This document shows, piece by piece, positions 9,367 through 19,249 of a stretch of DNA of 64,000 nucleotides. The notes beneath the pieces are model-generated. The model did not search any database and was not told the DNA's origin. It saw only the letters and a list, made by a program, of their open reading frames with translations. Positions within the stretch are counted from its first letter, which is position 1, and each line of letters begins with the position of its first letter. The DNA comes from Bacteroidota bacterium (GTDB lineage: Bacteria; Bacteroidota; Bacteroidia; Flavobacteriales; Flavobacteriaceae): NCBI GenBank assembly GCA_027620655.1, contig JAQCDS010000002.1, forward strand, positions 124,001 through 188,000, in the 5' to 3' direction. A program made the position numbers and the translations under genes.

Positions 9367-12300
9367 ATGATAATTTTATCAAATTTTTTTCGTTATAAAT
9401 TCAAAGTGCTAATACTGTTTTCTGTTATTCTAATTAGTAACGGTATTCTTGCGAATAACAATCCGATTTTTAAAAATATAAATTCTTCAGATGGATTATC
9501 CCAACATGACATTAACTGTATCACTCAGGATAATGAAGGGTTCTTGTGGTTTGGCACAAATGATGGTTTAAATAAGTATGATGGCTATAATTTCAAAGTG
9601 TTTAGACCCTCAAAAAGTACAAATTCTAGTATTTCGGGAAGAATTATTCAAAAAGTGATATCGGATTTTTACGGGAACTTGTGGATTGCCTCTCTTGATG
9701 GTGGCTTAAATCACTATAATTCAAAATATGAAACCTTTACAAACTTTAATGATAAACTTTCTCAATATGGAAAATATGTGAATGACGTTACAATTTCAGA
9801 TGATGGTATTTTGTGGGTTCAATTCAAACAAAAAACATGTTATGCAGTTCTTAAAAAAAACGTTGAAGATATGGAGTTTCATTCGCTCTTATCTAACAAC
9901 CCAATAGAGCCACTCGAACAGTTGGGAAATAAAATTGTTATCAAAGATGGACAGTTGTTTTTATCAAGTGTTCAAATTTTATATAAAATTAGTTACGATA
10001 TCAAAAATAGTCAACTTGAAAATCTCTTATTTGAAAGAACAGAAACAAATAATTTTATTTCAGAAGTTTCATTATCAAATGGAGCAAAATGGGAACTTTA
10101 CAAGGATAAAATTATATATAAAGTTAGAAATCAAACTAATATTACGAAAAAGATTGGTAGTGTTTCAAATTACCTTGGGACATCAGATTTAGAAGGAAAT
10201 TTATGGTGTATAATCAATGAAAAATTATCATTCGTTTCAATCGTTGAAGGTCTTATTTCTATAGAAACCATTGACTTTGAAAAGTTAGAATTTGTTGGTC
10301 TAAAAAACAACTCTATTAATTGTGCTTTTGTTGATCAAACAGGTAATTTATGGGTAGGTTCAAACGGTGGTGGAATTTATAAAAAAACAAATAGTAATTT
10401 TAAATTCAATCATTTTAGTAAAAACAATATTGAAGGAAGCTTGAGTAGTAATAAAATCAGAAGTTTACATGAAGACCAGTTTGGTAATTTGTGGGTTGGA
10501 ACAGAGGGAGGAGGTTTAAACTTTTTGTCAAAATCAGCATCTAATTACAACTCGTTTAAGTCTTTTTCCTTTACAACAAATGAAACAGGTCTAACTTCAA
10601 ATAATATCTTCTCAATTTCTGAAAATATTATAGACGATAATCATTCTATTTTGTGGTTTTCAACTGAAAATGGCGGGTTGAATAAACTGTATTTAAATAG
10701 AAATGATTCTTCACAAGATTTTAAATTTGAAAAATTTAATACCCCTAAAAATGACGGAAGTAATGTAAAAAAATTAGCCATTCATTCCATTTTTAGTGAA
10801 GGTAAAAACCGTTTATGGATTGGTTATTATGGGTTAGGACTTGGATTAGCAGAATGGAGCGACCCAAAAAGTAAACCACATTTTACTTTAATCAATCCTG
10901 CCGAACAAAACATACAATTTTCAGGTGAGATCATTAGGGATATTTATAGAGATAGCTCTGGAGTCCTTTGGATTGCAACAAATAATGGCCTTAATAAGTT
11001 GTTTGAAAACAGTAGCGATATAAGTAAAAGTTATTTTAAGTCTTTTAAATTTAATTCATCTGATGAAAATAGTATAGGAAGTGATTATACTCTACAAATT
11101 TTTGAAGATTCAAAAAGTAACTTGTGGATAGGTACTATTGGTGGTGGACTAAATAAATTAGTCAGAGATGAAAATCTAGACGTATTAGGATTTAAACAAT
11201 ATAGTAACCAAAACAAGTCATTTCCAAATGACGTTATCAATTCAATTGTTGAAGATCAATATGGTGTTTTGTGGGTAGGTACAAACACAGGCCTGATTAG
11301 GTTTGATCTACAAAATGAAAGCTATGAAACATATTCTACTATTGAACTTCAAAATCCAGAAATGAGTGAAATTTCAGCACTAAGGAGAAGAGATGGAAAC
11401 TTGATTTTTGGCGGGGTCAATGGGATTAATGTGTTTTTCCCAAAACTTAATACGTTGACAGATTTTCCACCAAAAACTGTAATAACAGACCTTAGTATAA
11501 TGTATGAGCCTGTTTATCCAAAAGCGAAAATTAATAAAAAAATTATTTTAGATCAAAGTATTGTGCATACGGATCATATTACTTTGAAATCTAGTATAAA
11601 TAACTTTTCTTTTAGTTTTTCATCACTTCATTTTAATGACTCTAAATTGAATGCATATAAATATATTTTGGAAGGATTTGATGAAAACTGGATTGAAACT
11701 AATTCCGACTTAAGAGTAGCTAATTATACCAATATTAAGCCCGGCGACTATGTATTTAAAGTATATGGAAGTAATAATAAAGGAGCTTGGTCTAAACAGC
11801 CAGCCGAAGTCAGCTTAACTGTATTGCCGCCATGGTATCTTACGTTTTTGTCTAAACTAGTTTATGCTTTTTTATTTCTAGTTCTATTATATCTCCTCAG
11901 AAAATTTACTATTATAGACACTAAAAGTAAACGAAAATTAGAATTTGATCGTTTAGAGAAAGAAAAAGAAAAAGAAATAAATAGGGTTAAATTAGAATTT
12001 TTCACAAATATATCACATGAACTTAGAACCCCTCTGACCCTTATTTTGGGGCCAGCAGAAAAATTAATAAATCAAAGTGATCAACTTCATAAAAAAGAAA
12101 GACTGAAGTTGTATCAAACGATGCGTCGAAACTCAGACTATTTGTTAAAATTAATCAAGCAGCTTTTAGATTACAGGAAATTAGATCAAGGAGAAATTAA
12201 GCTCAAGTGTACACATCTCAATGTAGTTACTTTATTAAAAAAGATAGCTGAACAGTTTTATACCAATGCAGAACAGCAAGGTATTTCATTAAGTAAAAAT

Positions 12301-13563
12301 ATCAGAGAGACCAAATTATTTGCATGGATTGACACTAACGTAGTTGAAAAAATTCTTTATAATTTATTATCTAACGCCATAAAGTTCACACCAAAAGGAG
12401 GTGAAATTATTATTGGTCTTAAACAGGTTGAAGCCGAAAAGTCTAATTTTACTTCTGGACATATAGAAATTTATATAGAAGATAATGGTCGTGGAATAAA
12501 ATCTTTGGATTTAAATAACATCTTTAATCGATTCTATCAATCTGAAAATCAAAACAAAGAAAATGAAGGGGTAGGAATAGGACTTTCTTTTTCTCAAAAT
12601 CTTGCCAAGCTTCACGGTGGCATAATTAAAGTTGAAAGTGAATATCAAAAAGGAAGCTGTTTTACGCTTTACATTCCATTGGGGAATAGTCATTTGTCAA
12701 ACGATCAAATGGTTGAAAATAATGAAATATTTATTTCTAAAGCTGAAAAGCAAGACCATTTAATATTAGAAAAAGATCAACCTAGCCACACGAATCAAAA
12801 AAATAAACCTAAGTTATTAATTATTGAAGACAACCTTGAGATTTATAATTATTTGATTTCCGAGTTAAGTTTAGATTACAATACTTTTTGTAGCACTAAT
12901 GGAGAGGAGGGTATTACAATTGCCTTGGACAAATTACCAGACATTATAATTAGCGATATTATGATGCCTGGAATCGATGGGATTGAAGTGTGTAAGAGAT
13001 TAAAAAATGATATTAAAACTAATCACATTCCAATAATTTTGCTTTCTGCTCGAGCAAATGATGTCTCTAAAATTCAAGGATTAAATTCTGGTGCTGATGT
13101 TTATTTAACAAAGCCAGTAAGTATAGATGTTTTGAAAACACAGTTGAAATCTTTGCTAGAGAATAGAAAAAAAATCCATGAGGAATTTAAAAACCTCAAT
13201 TTTGAACCTTCAAAAGTTAATATTAATTCTGTTGATGAACTCTTTGTGGACAAAATTATAAACATAATTAATGAAAATATTGACAATCCAAATTTCACAG
13301 TCCTAGAGTTTTCTAATCTTAGTGGAATGAGTAGAACAACTTTTTTTAATAAAGTAAAATCAATTACGGGTTTAAAACCGACTGAGTTTTTACGAAATTA
13401 TAGATTGAAATTAGCTGCTCAATTTTTGTTAAAAGGATTTAGCGTCAAAGAGTGCATGTATAAAACAGGCTTTAATACTCCATCTTATTTCACACAATCT
13501 TTTAAAATTTTATTTGAAATGACTCCAACTCAGTACACCAAAAAAAATAGAGAACCCCTATAA
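9367..13563 (+). CDS. Hybrid two-component system sensor kinase / AraC-type regulator (HTCS)
   Basis: This 1398-residue one-protein phosphorelay contains all HTCS parts in order. After a signal peptide (about 1-30) comes a periplasmic two-component-regulator propeller of repeated LWxGT-type blades (about 35-720), then a Y_Y_Y domain (about 740-820). A membrane helix lies near 826-847. The histidine kinase has the H-box NISHELRTP (H884), N-box NLLSNAIKF (N999-N1003) and G-box EDNGRGI (around 1041). The receiver has acidic pair E1154-D1155, phospho-acceptor D1197 in ISDIMMPG, and K1249. A C-terminal AraC helix-turn-helix (about 1295-1395) completes it. It should sense an algal galactan oligosaccharide in the periplasm and activate the divergent SusC operon. 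The start at 9367 gives an immediate signal peptide. All catalytic residues are intact. Confidence 0.95.
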   Translation: MIILSNFFRYKFKVLILFSVILISNGILANNNPIFKNINSSDGLSQHDINCITQDNEGFLWFGTNDGLNKYDGYNFKVFRPSKSTNSSISGRIIQKVISDFYGNLWIASLDGGLNHYNSKYETFTNFNDKLSQYGKYVNDVTISDDGILWVQFKQKTCYAVLKKNVEDMEFHSLLSNNPIEPLEQLGNKIVIKDGQLFLSSVQILYKISYDIKNSQLENLLFERTETNNFISEVSLSNGAKWELYKDKIIYKVRNQTNITKKIGSVSNYLGTSDLEGNLWCIINEKLSFVSIVEGLISIETIDFEKLEFVGLKNNSINCAFVDQTGNLWVGSNGGGIYKKTNSNFKFNHFSKNNIEGSLSSNKIRSLHEDQFGNLWVGTEGGGLNFLSKSASNYNSFKSFSFTTNETGLTSNNIFSISENIIDDNHSILWFSTENGGLNKLYLNRNDSSQDFKFEKFNTPKNDGSNVKKLAIHSIFSEGKNRLWIGYYGLGLGLAEWSDPKSKPHFTLINPAEQNIQFSGEIIRDIYRDSSGVLWIATNNGLNKLFENSSDISKSYFKSFKFNSSDENSIGSDYTLQIFEDSKSNLWIGTIGGGLNKLVRDENLDVLGFKQYSNQNKSFPNDVINSIVEDQYGVLWVGTNTGLIRFDLQNESYETYSTIELQNPEMSEISALRRRDGNLIFGGVNGINVFFPKLNTLTDFPPKTVITDLSIMYEPVYPKAKINKKIILDQSIVHTDHITLKSSINNFSFSFSSLHFNDSKLNAYKYILEGFDENWIETNSDLRVANYTNIKPGDYVFKVYGSNNKGAWSKQPAEVSLTVLPPWYLTFLSKLVYAFLFLVLLYLLRKFTIIDTKSKRKLEFDRLEKEKEKEINRVKLEFFTNISHELRTPLTLILGPAEKLINQSDQLHKKERLKLYQTMRRNSDYLLKLIKQLLDYRKLDQGEIKLKCTHLNVVTLLKKIAEQFYTNAEQQGISLSKNIRETKLFAWIDTNVVEKILYNLLSNAIKFTPKGGEIIIGLKQVEAEKSNFTSGHIEIYIEDNGRGIKSLDLNNIFNRFYQSENQNKENEGVGIGLSFSQNLAKLHGGIIKVESEYQKGSCFTLYIPLGNSHLSNDQMVENNEIFISKAEKQDHLILEKDQPSHTNQKNKPKLLIIEDNLEIYNYLISELSLDYNTFCSTNGEEGITIALDKLPDIIISDIMMPGIDGIEVCKRLKNDIKTNHIPIILLSARANDVSKIQGLNSGADVYLTKPVSIDVLKTQLKSLLENRKKIHEEFKNLNFEPSKVNINSVDELFVDKIINIINENIDNPNFTVLEFSNLSGMSRTTFFNKVKSITGLKPTEFLRNYRLKLAAQFLLKGFSVKECMYKTGFNTPSYFTQSFKILFEMTPTQYTKKNREPL

Positions 13564-13574
13564 ATTTAATTACT

Positions 13575-16061
13575 TTATTTGTGGGTTTGGATTTTGACAC
13601 TGGTTTCTTGAAGTCCATTAGATTTTGCTATTAAGGAAATTTCGCCGGGCGATGTGGTTGCCTTTATAAATGCCATACACTGTCCACTAAAAGCTTTTCT
13701 CACATTCGATTGAAAAGATTCTGTGGTTGCAGGATTACCATTTCCTAGTGCAACTATTTTTCCCTCACCTTTAAGTTCAAACTCAACAAGGTTTTCTGAA
13801 TTTGGACACAAATTCCCCATCTTATCTAATATTCGAACAGTTACAAACACCATATCCTCGCCATCGGATTTGATAAGATTTCTATCCGGACTAAGTTCAA
13901 TTTTTAATGGTTTTCCAGCAGTTCTTATTTCTTTTTCTGCAACTTTTTTCCCATCGATATATCCAACAACTTTGAGCGCTCCTGCTTCATAAGGAACATT
14001 CCAGCTAAGTCTATATTGAGACATAAAATCTCCCTTGTAACGACCACCTTCCCAGTCAATAAAGTTGATAGGGATAGGTGTCTTATCTACCCCTTTAATT
14101 TTTTTACCGAATGATTTACCATTTACAAACAATTCGACTTCATCACAATTGGTATATGAGAAAACAGGAATATTTTCCCCTTCCATTCCCTCCCAATTCC
14201 AATGTGGAAGCACATGAACCATAGGATCCTTGGTCCATTGACTTTGGTAAAGATAAAATCGATCCTTTGGTAAGCCACACAAATCTACCGCTCCAAAATA
14301 AGAACTTCTGGCTGGCCAATTTCCATTCCAATAACCATTTGTTGAATTATCTTTTCCGCCAAAGGGCGTTGGTTCTCCCAAATAATCAAATCCAGTCCAA
14401 ATAAATTCTCCTAAATTATTGGGGGTTTTTTCTAGAGATTCAAATTCAATATCTGGAGGGTAAGCCCATGGTGGACCAATAATATCATAACTTGTAATTT
14501 GTAGCGACTCATGTAGGTCGTATTTCTCTATGGGTAAGTGATAGATTCCACGACTACTTACGGTGCTTGATGTTTCTGATCCGTAAATAATCCAATCGGG
14601 GTATTGTTCAATGACTTCTTTGTATTTTCTTGGTTTGTAATTCCAGCCAACAAGATCGATGGCGCCAGCCAGACCATTTTTTATAGGGGCTGGATAATAA
14701 TTGAAACCTGCAGTGGTTGGTCGAGTTGGATCTTCCTCTTTACATATTGTAGCTAATTCTTTTGCTATGCGTTCTCCATTAATTTTATCTGCTTGTTCTT
14801 GAATTTCATTTCCGATACTCCACATAACTACTGAAGGACTATTTCTGAAAGCTCGAATCATATCCCTTAAATCTTTTTCGTGCCACTCATTAAAAAACTT
14901 GCTGTAACCATTTTCTACTTTTGGTTTTTCCCACATGTCAAAGGCTTCTATTTGGAGCATCAACCCCATTTCATCGCAAAGTTGTACTTGTTCTGGTGAG
15001 GGTGGGTTATGACTTGTTCTGATTGCATTAACCCCCATGTCTTGCATAATTTCTAATTGTCTTTCAGTTGCTCTTTTATTAACCGCTGTTCCTAAAGGTC
15101 CCAAATCATGGTGCAAACAAACCCCTTGAAATCGAGTAGATTTACCATTTAATTTAAACCCAAATTCATTTCCATATTCTATTGTACGTACACCAAATGT
15201 GGTACTGTAGGTGTCAATCAATTTACCGTTTTCAAATAATTTAGTTTTAGCTGTATATAGGTAAGGCGTTTTGAGATCCCATAATTTGGGATTTAATAGC
15301 TTAGTATCTTGACTAATAGCAGTTATATTATTTCTATCTACTATAAGATCATTAGAAACAGTATTTAGTTCCTTACCATCTCTGCTAAACAAGGCTGTTT
15401 CTATGGTAATATTTTTATTAGAAAAACTTGTATTTTCTATTTCCGTTAGAATTTTTACACTAGCAGCTTCACGTGTAATTTCAGGTGTTGTGATAAATGT
15501 TCCCCATTTTGCGACATGAACAGGGTTATTTATTTCCAACCAAGTATTACGATAAATACCTGCACCAGGGTACCATCTTGAAGATAAGTCTTCTGGTGTT
15601 AATTGAACTGAAATTAGATTTTCACCGCCATAATTCAAATGATTACTTAAGTCTACAGAAAACCCTATATAACCATTTGGACGTTGTCCAACTAAAACGC
15701 CATTCAACCATATTTTTGCATTGTACATGGCACCATCAAAATGTATGGTTATATGTTTGCCTTTTGCATCCTGAGGTATGGTAAAATATTTTCTGTACCA
15801 TCCCTCCCCATGAAATGGCAGCCCACCACATCGCGCATTATATTGAATATCAAATGGCCCTTCAATGGCCCAGTCATGTGGCAAATCTAATAAACGCCAA
15901 AGATAATCATCAAAATTTAAACTCTCTGCATTGTTAGCCTCTCCTTTATAAAATCTCCAACCTTTGTTGAAATTAACGGGATCTGTATTTTCTACAACAT
16001 CATTGCAAGAAGTCATAACAAAACATACTAGCCCAAAAAATATGGTATGATTAATTTTCAT
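13575..16061 (-). CDS. GH2-family beta-galactosidase-like lipoprotein
   Basis: An 828-residue exo-acting glycoside hydrolase results from the ATG at 16061. An upstream in-frame start at 16124 would overlap the sulfatase gene and bury the lipoprotein signal, so it is rejected. The signal ends VMTSC. The sugar-binding domain (about 25-190), Ig-like domain (190-290) and TIM barrel (290-590) of GH2 follow. The barrel carries WSIGNEI with acid/base E419 and IIYGSETSS with nucleophile E496. The C-terminus holds DUF4982-like and Ig-like domains. GH2 enzymes in agar and porphyran loci remove non-reducing D-galactose from oligosaccharides; that role fits the GH29 enzyme and sulfatases encoded just upstream in the same operon. 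Beta-glucuronidase or other GH2 activities are not excluded. Confidence 0.85.
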   Translation of the reverse strand: MKINHTIFFGLVCFVMTSCNDVVENTDPVNFNKGWRFYKGEANNAESLNFDDYLWRLLDLPHDWAIEGPFDIQYNARCGGLPFHGEGWYRKYFTIPQDAKGKHITIHFDGAMYNAKIWLNGVLVGQRPNGYIGFSVDLSNHLNYGGENLISVQLTPEDLSSRWYPGAGIYRNTWLEINNPVHVAKWGTFITTPEITREAASVKILTEIENTSFSNKNITIETALFSRDGKELNTVSNDLIVDRNNITAISQDTKLLNPKLWDLKTPYLYTAKTKLFENGKLIDTYSTTFGVRTIEYGNEFGFKLNGKSTRFQGVCLHHDLGPLGTAVNKRATERQLEIMQDMGVNAIRTSHNPPSPEQVQLCDEMGLMLQIEAFDMWEKPKVENGYSKFFNEWHEKDLRDMIRAFRNSPSVVMWSIGNEIQEQADKINGERIAKELATICKEEDPTRPTTAGFNYYPAPIKNGLAGAIDLVGWNYKPRKYKEVIEQYPDWIIYGSETSSTVSSRGIYHLPIEKYDLHESLQITSYDIIGPPWAYPPDIEFESLEKTPNNLGEFIWTGFDYLGEPTPFGGKDNSTNGYWNGNWPARSSYFGAVDLCGLPKDRFYLYQSQWTKDPMVHVLPHWNWEGMEGENIPVFSYTNCDEVELFVNGKSFGKKIKGVDKTPIPINFIDWEGGRYKGDFMSQYRLSWNVPYEAGALKVVGYIDGKKVAEKEIRTAGKPLKIELSPDRNLIKSDGEDMVFVTVRILDKMGNLCPNSENLVEFELKGEGKIVALGNGNPATTESFQSNVRKAFSGQCMAFIKATTSPGEISLIAKSNGLQETSVKIQTHK

Positions 16062-16080
16062 TTTTAAATTATAATAAAGA

Positions 16081-17796
16081 TTATTTTGGAATTGAAATAT
16101 TTCCATGTTCAGCTTTGCTATCAAATGTATATCTCAAAATTTTTGCTTTCTCATCTCCTCTAGCGTACAAAATTTCATTTTTCCAAGCCACTCTCATTTC
16201 TTCTAATTTACCTACATAATCTGGATTATTGATTAGATTGTTTTTTTCTAAAGGATCTGATTTAAGGTGGTACAATTCTTCATAAACTGGTAATTCGCCT
16301 TTAACTGATGACTCAATGTATGTTTGGTAAACTGCTATTTGCGGGTCGTGATTTCCGTACAATAATTTAGTTAAATTAATGTTATGCTCTTTTGCAATAG
16401 CCATCATATCTATTGAAGATATATTTTCATTTTTGTAATACCGTATGTATTTCCATTCCTTATTTTGAACAGATTCACAACGAGGATTTCCAAAGTGGGT
16501 AGACCATAAATTTTCAGTAAATAAGTAGTCTCTAATGGGCTCATTATTTCCACCAATCAAATTATTGAGGGGCTTTCCTTGATATGATTTTGGAATATTA
16601 ATACCTGCATATTCAAGCATTGTCGGCGCTATGTCAATGGTTTGAACTAATTCATTATTAACTACACCTTTGGTATTTGATGAGGTCATAGGGTTAAATA
16701 TAATCATTGGTACCTTTGTACAAATCTCATAACACAAGGCCTTACCTCCCAATCCATATTCACCCCATAATATGCCATGGTCCGATGTAAAAATTAGGAT
16801 GGTATTATCATCTAAGTTCAACTGTTCTAAGGTAGATCTTAAATTTCCAACCAGCATATCAATTCCAGTCACAGCTTGCATATTGCGGATCATTCGCTCT
16901 TTTAAATCGGTTTCGTTGTCTACAAAATCATAAATATTTTGTCTATCATTAACATGGAGGACTTCAGGCGGCAATTTTGGGGTTTTAATATCTTCTTTCG
17001 CCGTATACTCTGCAGGAATTGGAATGTCTATGTCTCTGTAAAGCGATTTGTATGTTTCTGGGTCGGATTCTAGCATTTTCATGGTACTCGTACTCGCGCC
17101 ATGTGGTAGGTTGAATGCAATACTTAAGCAAAATGGTTTGTCTTTTGGACGTTGATTTAAAAAGTGTTTTGCCCCCTCTAGCTTATACTCATTACTAAAA
17201 AAATCCGAAACACCCTCGTCCATGATTTCAATTTGAGTATTTTGTTGAGCACCACTGAATATTTCGTGTCGGTCTTTTGGGTAAAAAGAAAGATGCCCAT
17301 GACCAGCATACCAATAATTAAACGATGATTCCATTACTCCCGATTCGTACCCCCCTTTTCCAATTGGAGCATGATTTTTCCCGATATATCCTGTGTAATA
17401 ACCATTATTTTTTAAAACAACAGGATAAGATTCTTTCCAAGCTTCATCTGAAACACTAGTACCTGAGTTAAAATTTACAGCATGCTTTCTTTCAAATTGA
17501 CTTAAAAAAATAGAAACTCGACTTGGTGTACATATAGCGCTTGTAACATGTGCATTTTTAAACAATATACCGTCCTCTGCTAATTGATCAAGATGAGGGG
17601 TTTTAATAATTTCGTTCCCCGTTGATCCCAATAAATCATACCGATGATCATCTGTCAGGATAAAAATAAAATTCGGTTTTTCTTCTGCTTTTGTTTGAGT
17701 GTAAGATAGGTTTACGGAAATCATGTAAACTAACACAAGATAAAATATATTGGGTATTAAATCAATTCCTCCATTTTTTTTAAAAATTGAATTCAT
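16081..17796 (-). CDS. S1-family sulfatase (formylglycine-dependent)
   Basis: This 571-residue exported sulfatase has a signal sequence in residues 1-34 (ending SYTQ). The active-site motif is C89-T-P-S-R, in which the Cys is oxidised to formylglycine, followed by the usual metal-binding FILTDDHRYD (about 45-54) and TSDHGILWGEYG in the C-terminal half. It hydrolyses sulfate esters, presumably on galactan oligosaccharides in the periplasm. Its ATG overlaps the stop of the upstream sulfatase gene by four bases, and the GH2 gene follows after 20 bases, so all are translated from one message. The S1 subfamily, and thus the carbon position desulfated, cannot be read safely from sequence. A separate sulfatase-maturating enzyme is required but is not in the window. 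Confidence 0.92.
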   Translation of the reverse strand: MNSIFKKNGGIDLIPNIFYLVLVYMISVNLSYTQTKAEEKPNFIFILTDDHRYDLLGSTGNEIIKTPHLDQLAEDGILFKNAHVTSAICTPSRVSIFLSQFERKHAVNFNSGTSVSDEAWKESYPVVLKNNGYYTGYIGKNHAPIGKGGYESGVMESSFNYWYAGHGHLSFYPKDRHEIFSGAQQNTQIEIMDEGVSDFFSNEYKLEGAKHFLNQRPKDKPFCLSIAFNLPHGASTSTMKMLESDPETYKSLYRDIDIPIPAEYTAKEDIKTPKLPPEVLHVNDRQNIYDFVDNETDLKERMIRNMQAVTGIDMLVGNLRSTLEQLNLDDNTILIFTSDHGILWGEYGLGGKALCYEICTKVPMIIFNPMTSSNTKGVVNNELVQTIDIAPTMLEYAGINIPKSYQGKPLNNLIGGNNEPIRDYLFTENLWSTHFGNPRCESVQNKEWKYIRYYKNENISSIDMMAIAKEHNINLTKLLYGNHDPQIAVYQTYIESSVKGELPVYEELYHLKSDPLEKNNLINNPDYVGKLEEMRVAWKNEILYARGDEKAKILRYTFDSKAEHGNISIPK

Positions 17797-19232
17797 AAGT
17801 TATAATTTTCTCTTTCGTTTTTTGATAAGCTATTATACCTAATAGTTTGAACATTCTGTTCTTCCTTTTTTACATTTCGCATGTGGGGATCGGTCCATTT
17901 TGGAAGGGCCAAACCTTTATCCCATTTATTGTAAAGAGATTTTAATTCTTTGTAAATTTTTGGATTTTCAGTAGAAATGTCTTTAGTTTCCATTTCATCA
18001 TTACTCAAATCAAAGAGCATTGTATTTTTTTTATAGGCACTTTTTATAAGCTTAAAATTACCTTTTCTCACGGCATATTCTTCTCCGTTTGCAACCCTCC
18101 AAAATAGTATTTCATGAGGTGGAGTTTTAATCTTATTTTCCAGGTAGGGAATAAGATTTTTTCCATCTAATTGAAGATTTTTATTAACTTTTATATCAGC
18201 AGCGGCCAAGCTAGTACTAAAGATGTCGAGAGAAGATATGGGCTGGGTATAAGTTATATTTTTAGGTAGTTTAGCTGGCCAAGATATTGTGAAAGGAACA
18301 CGAATACCACCTTCAAACAACATGCCTTTATGACCCCGAAATTGCCCATTATTTGCTGCGTCCAAGCGTCCACCATTATCACTTAAAAATATTATAAGTG
18401 TATTTTCTCGAAGCTCTAGGTTTGTCAGAAGTGAGTTAATTTTACCAACACCCTCATCTACACCAGCTATCATTGCAGCATATACACTTCTAATTCCGTT
18501 TTCTATATGTTCTGATTTTTTTAAATATTGTTTTGTGGTGTGATCTGGGCTGTGCGGTGCGTTGTAAGATAAATACATAAAAAATGGGTTATCATGATTT
18601 TGTTCAATAAAAGACAAAGCTTCATTAGTAAAATCATCTGTTAGGTAGTTTAGGTCATTATGATTTATATTTTTACCGTTCCTTTGAACATGCATGGTTT
18701 TATTTTTTTCATAGGGGTATCCCCAATAATTCATACTTCCCCCAGAAAACCCAAACCAATGATCAAAACCTCTTTGTGGGGGTAAAAAATTGGGATGATC
18801 TCCTAAATGCCATTTTCCAATTGCACAAGTTTTATAACCTGCATCTTTTAGCACATTAGAAAGAAAGATTTCATTTTTTGGTGTTCCCATTGTTGAATCT
18901 TGGGGGGTAAAAGGCACATTATGTTCATGCCCAAAGCGTTGTTGATAGCGTCCTGTCATTAGCCCAGCTCTTGATGGACTACAGTAGGGATGAGTAACAT
19001 AGCCATTTGAAAAAATCACACCTTTTTTTGCAATTTCATCTAAATGTGGCGTAAGAATATCTTTTGATCCATTAAAGCCTACATCGCTATATCCTTGATC
19101 ATCTGTTAGGATAATTATGATATTTGGTTTTTTACTATTGTTTATAAAATCAATATTTTTTGGCTCTTTTTCCTTACAAGCCAGGAATGTCATTGTTACA
19201 AACAATACATTTATTTTGAAGCTACTGAACAT
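17793..19232 (-). CDS. S1-family sulfatase lipoprotein (arylsulfatase A-like)
   Basis: This 479-residue sulfatase has lipobox TFLAC (Cys19), so it is probably membrane anchored, unlike its soluble partner. The formylglycine motif is C84-S-P-S-R-A-G, followed by the second conserved signature CAIGKWHLGD. Metal ligands are expected in IILTDDQGYSD (about 41-50) and LSDNGG. It lies 17 bases downstream of the GH29 gene and overlaps the next sulfatase gene by four bases. The two sulfatases differ in length and in the active-site motif (CSPSR against CTPSR), so they probably attack different sulfate positions or oligosaccharides of different length. L-galactose-6-sulfate ester in porphyran is a reasonable candidate substrate for one of them, by inference from context. 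Confidence 0.92.
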   Translation of the reverse strand: MFSSFKINVLFVTMTFLACKEKEPKNIDFINNSKKPNIIIILTDDQGYSDVGFNGSKDILTPHLDEIAKKGVIFSNGYVTHPYCSPSRAGLMTGRYQQRFGHEHNVPFTPQDSTMGTPKNEIFLSNVLKDAGYKTCAIGKWHLGDHPNFLPPQRGFDHWFGFSGGSMNYWGYPYEKNKTMHVQRNGKNINHNDLNYLTDDFTNEALSFIEQNHDNPFFMYLSYNAPHSPDHTTKQYLKKSEHIENGIRSVYAAMIAGVDEGVGKINSLLTNLELRENTLIIFLSDNGGRLDAANNGQFRGHKGMLFEGGIRVPFTISWPAKLPKNITYTQPISSLDIFSTSLAAADIKVNKNLQLDGKNLIPYLENKIKTPPHEILFWRVANGEEYAVRKGNFKLIKSAYKKNTMLFDLSNDEMETKDISTENPKIYKELKSLYNKWDKGLALPKWTDPHMRNVKKEEQNVQTIRYNSLSKNERENYNL

Positions 19233-19249
19233 GTTAAAAATTTAGATTA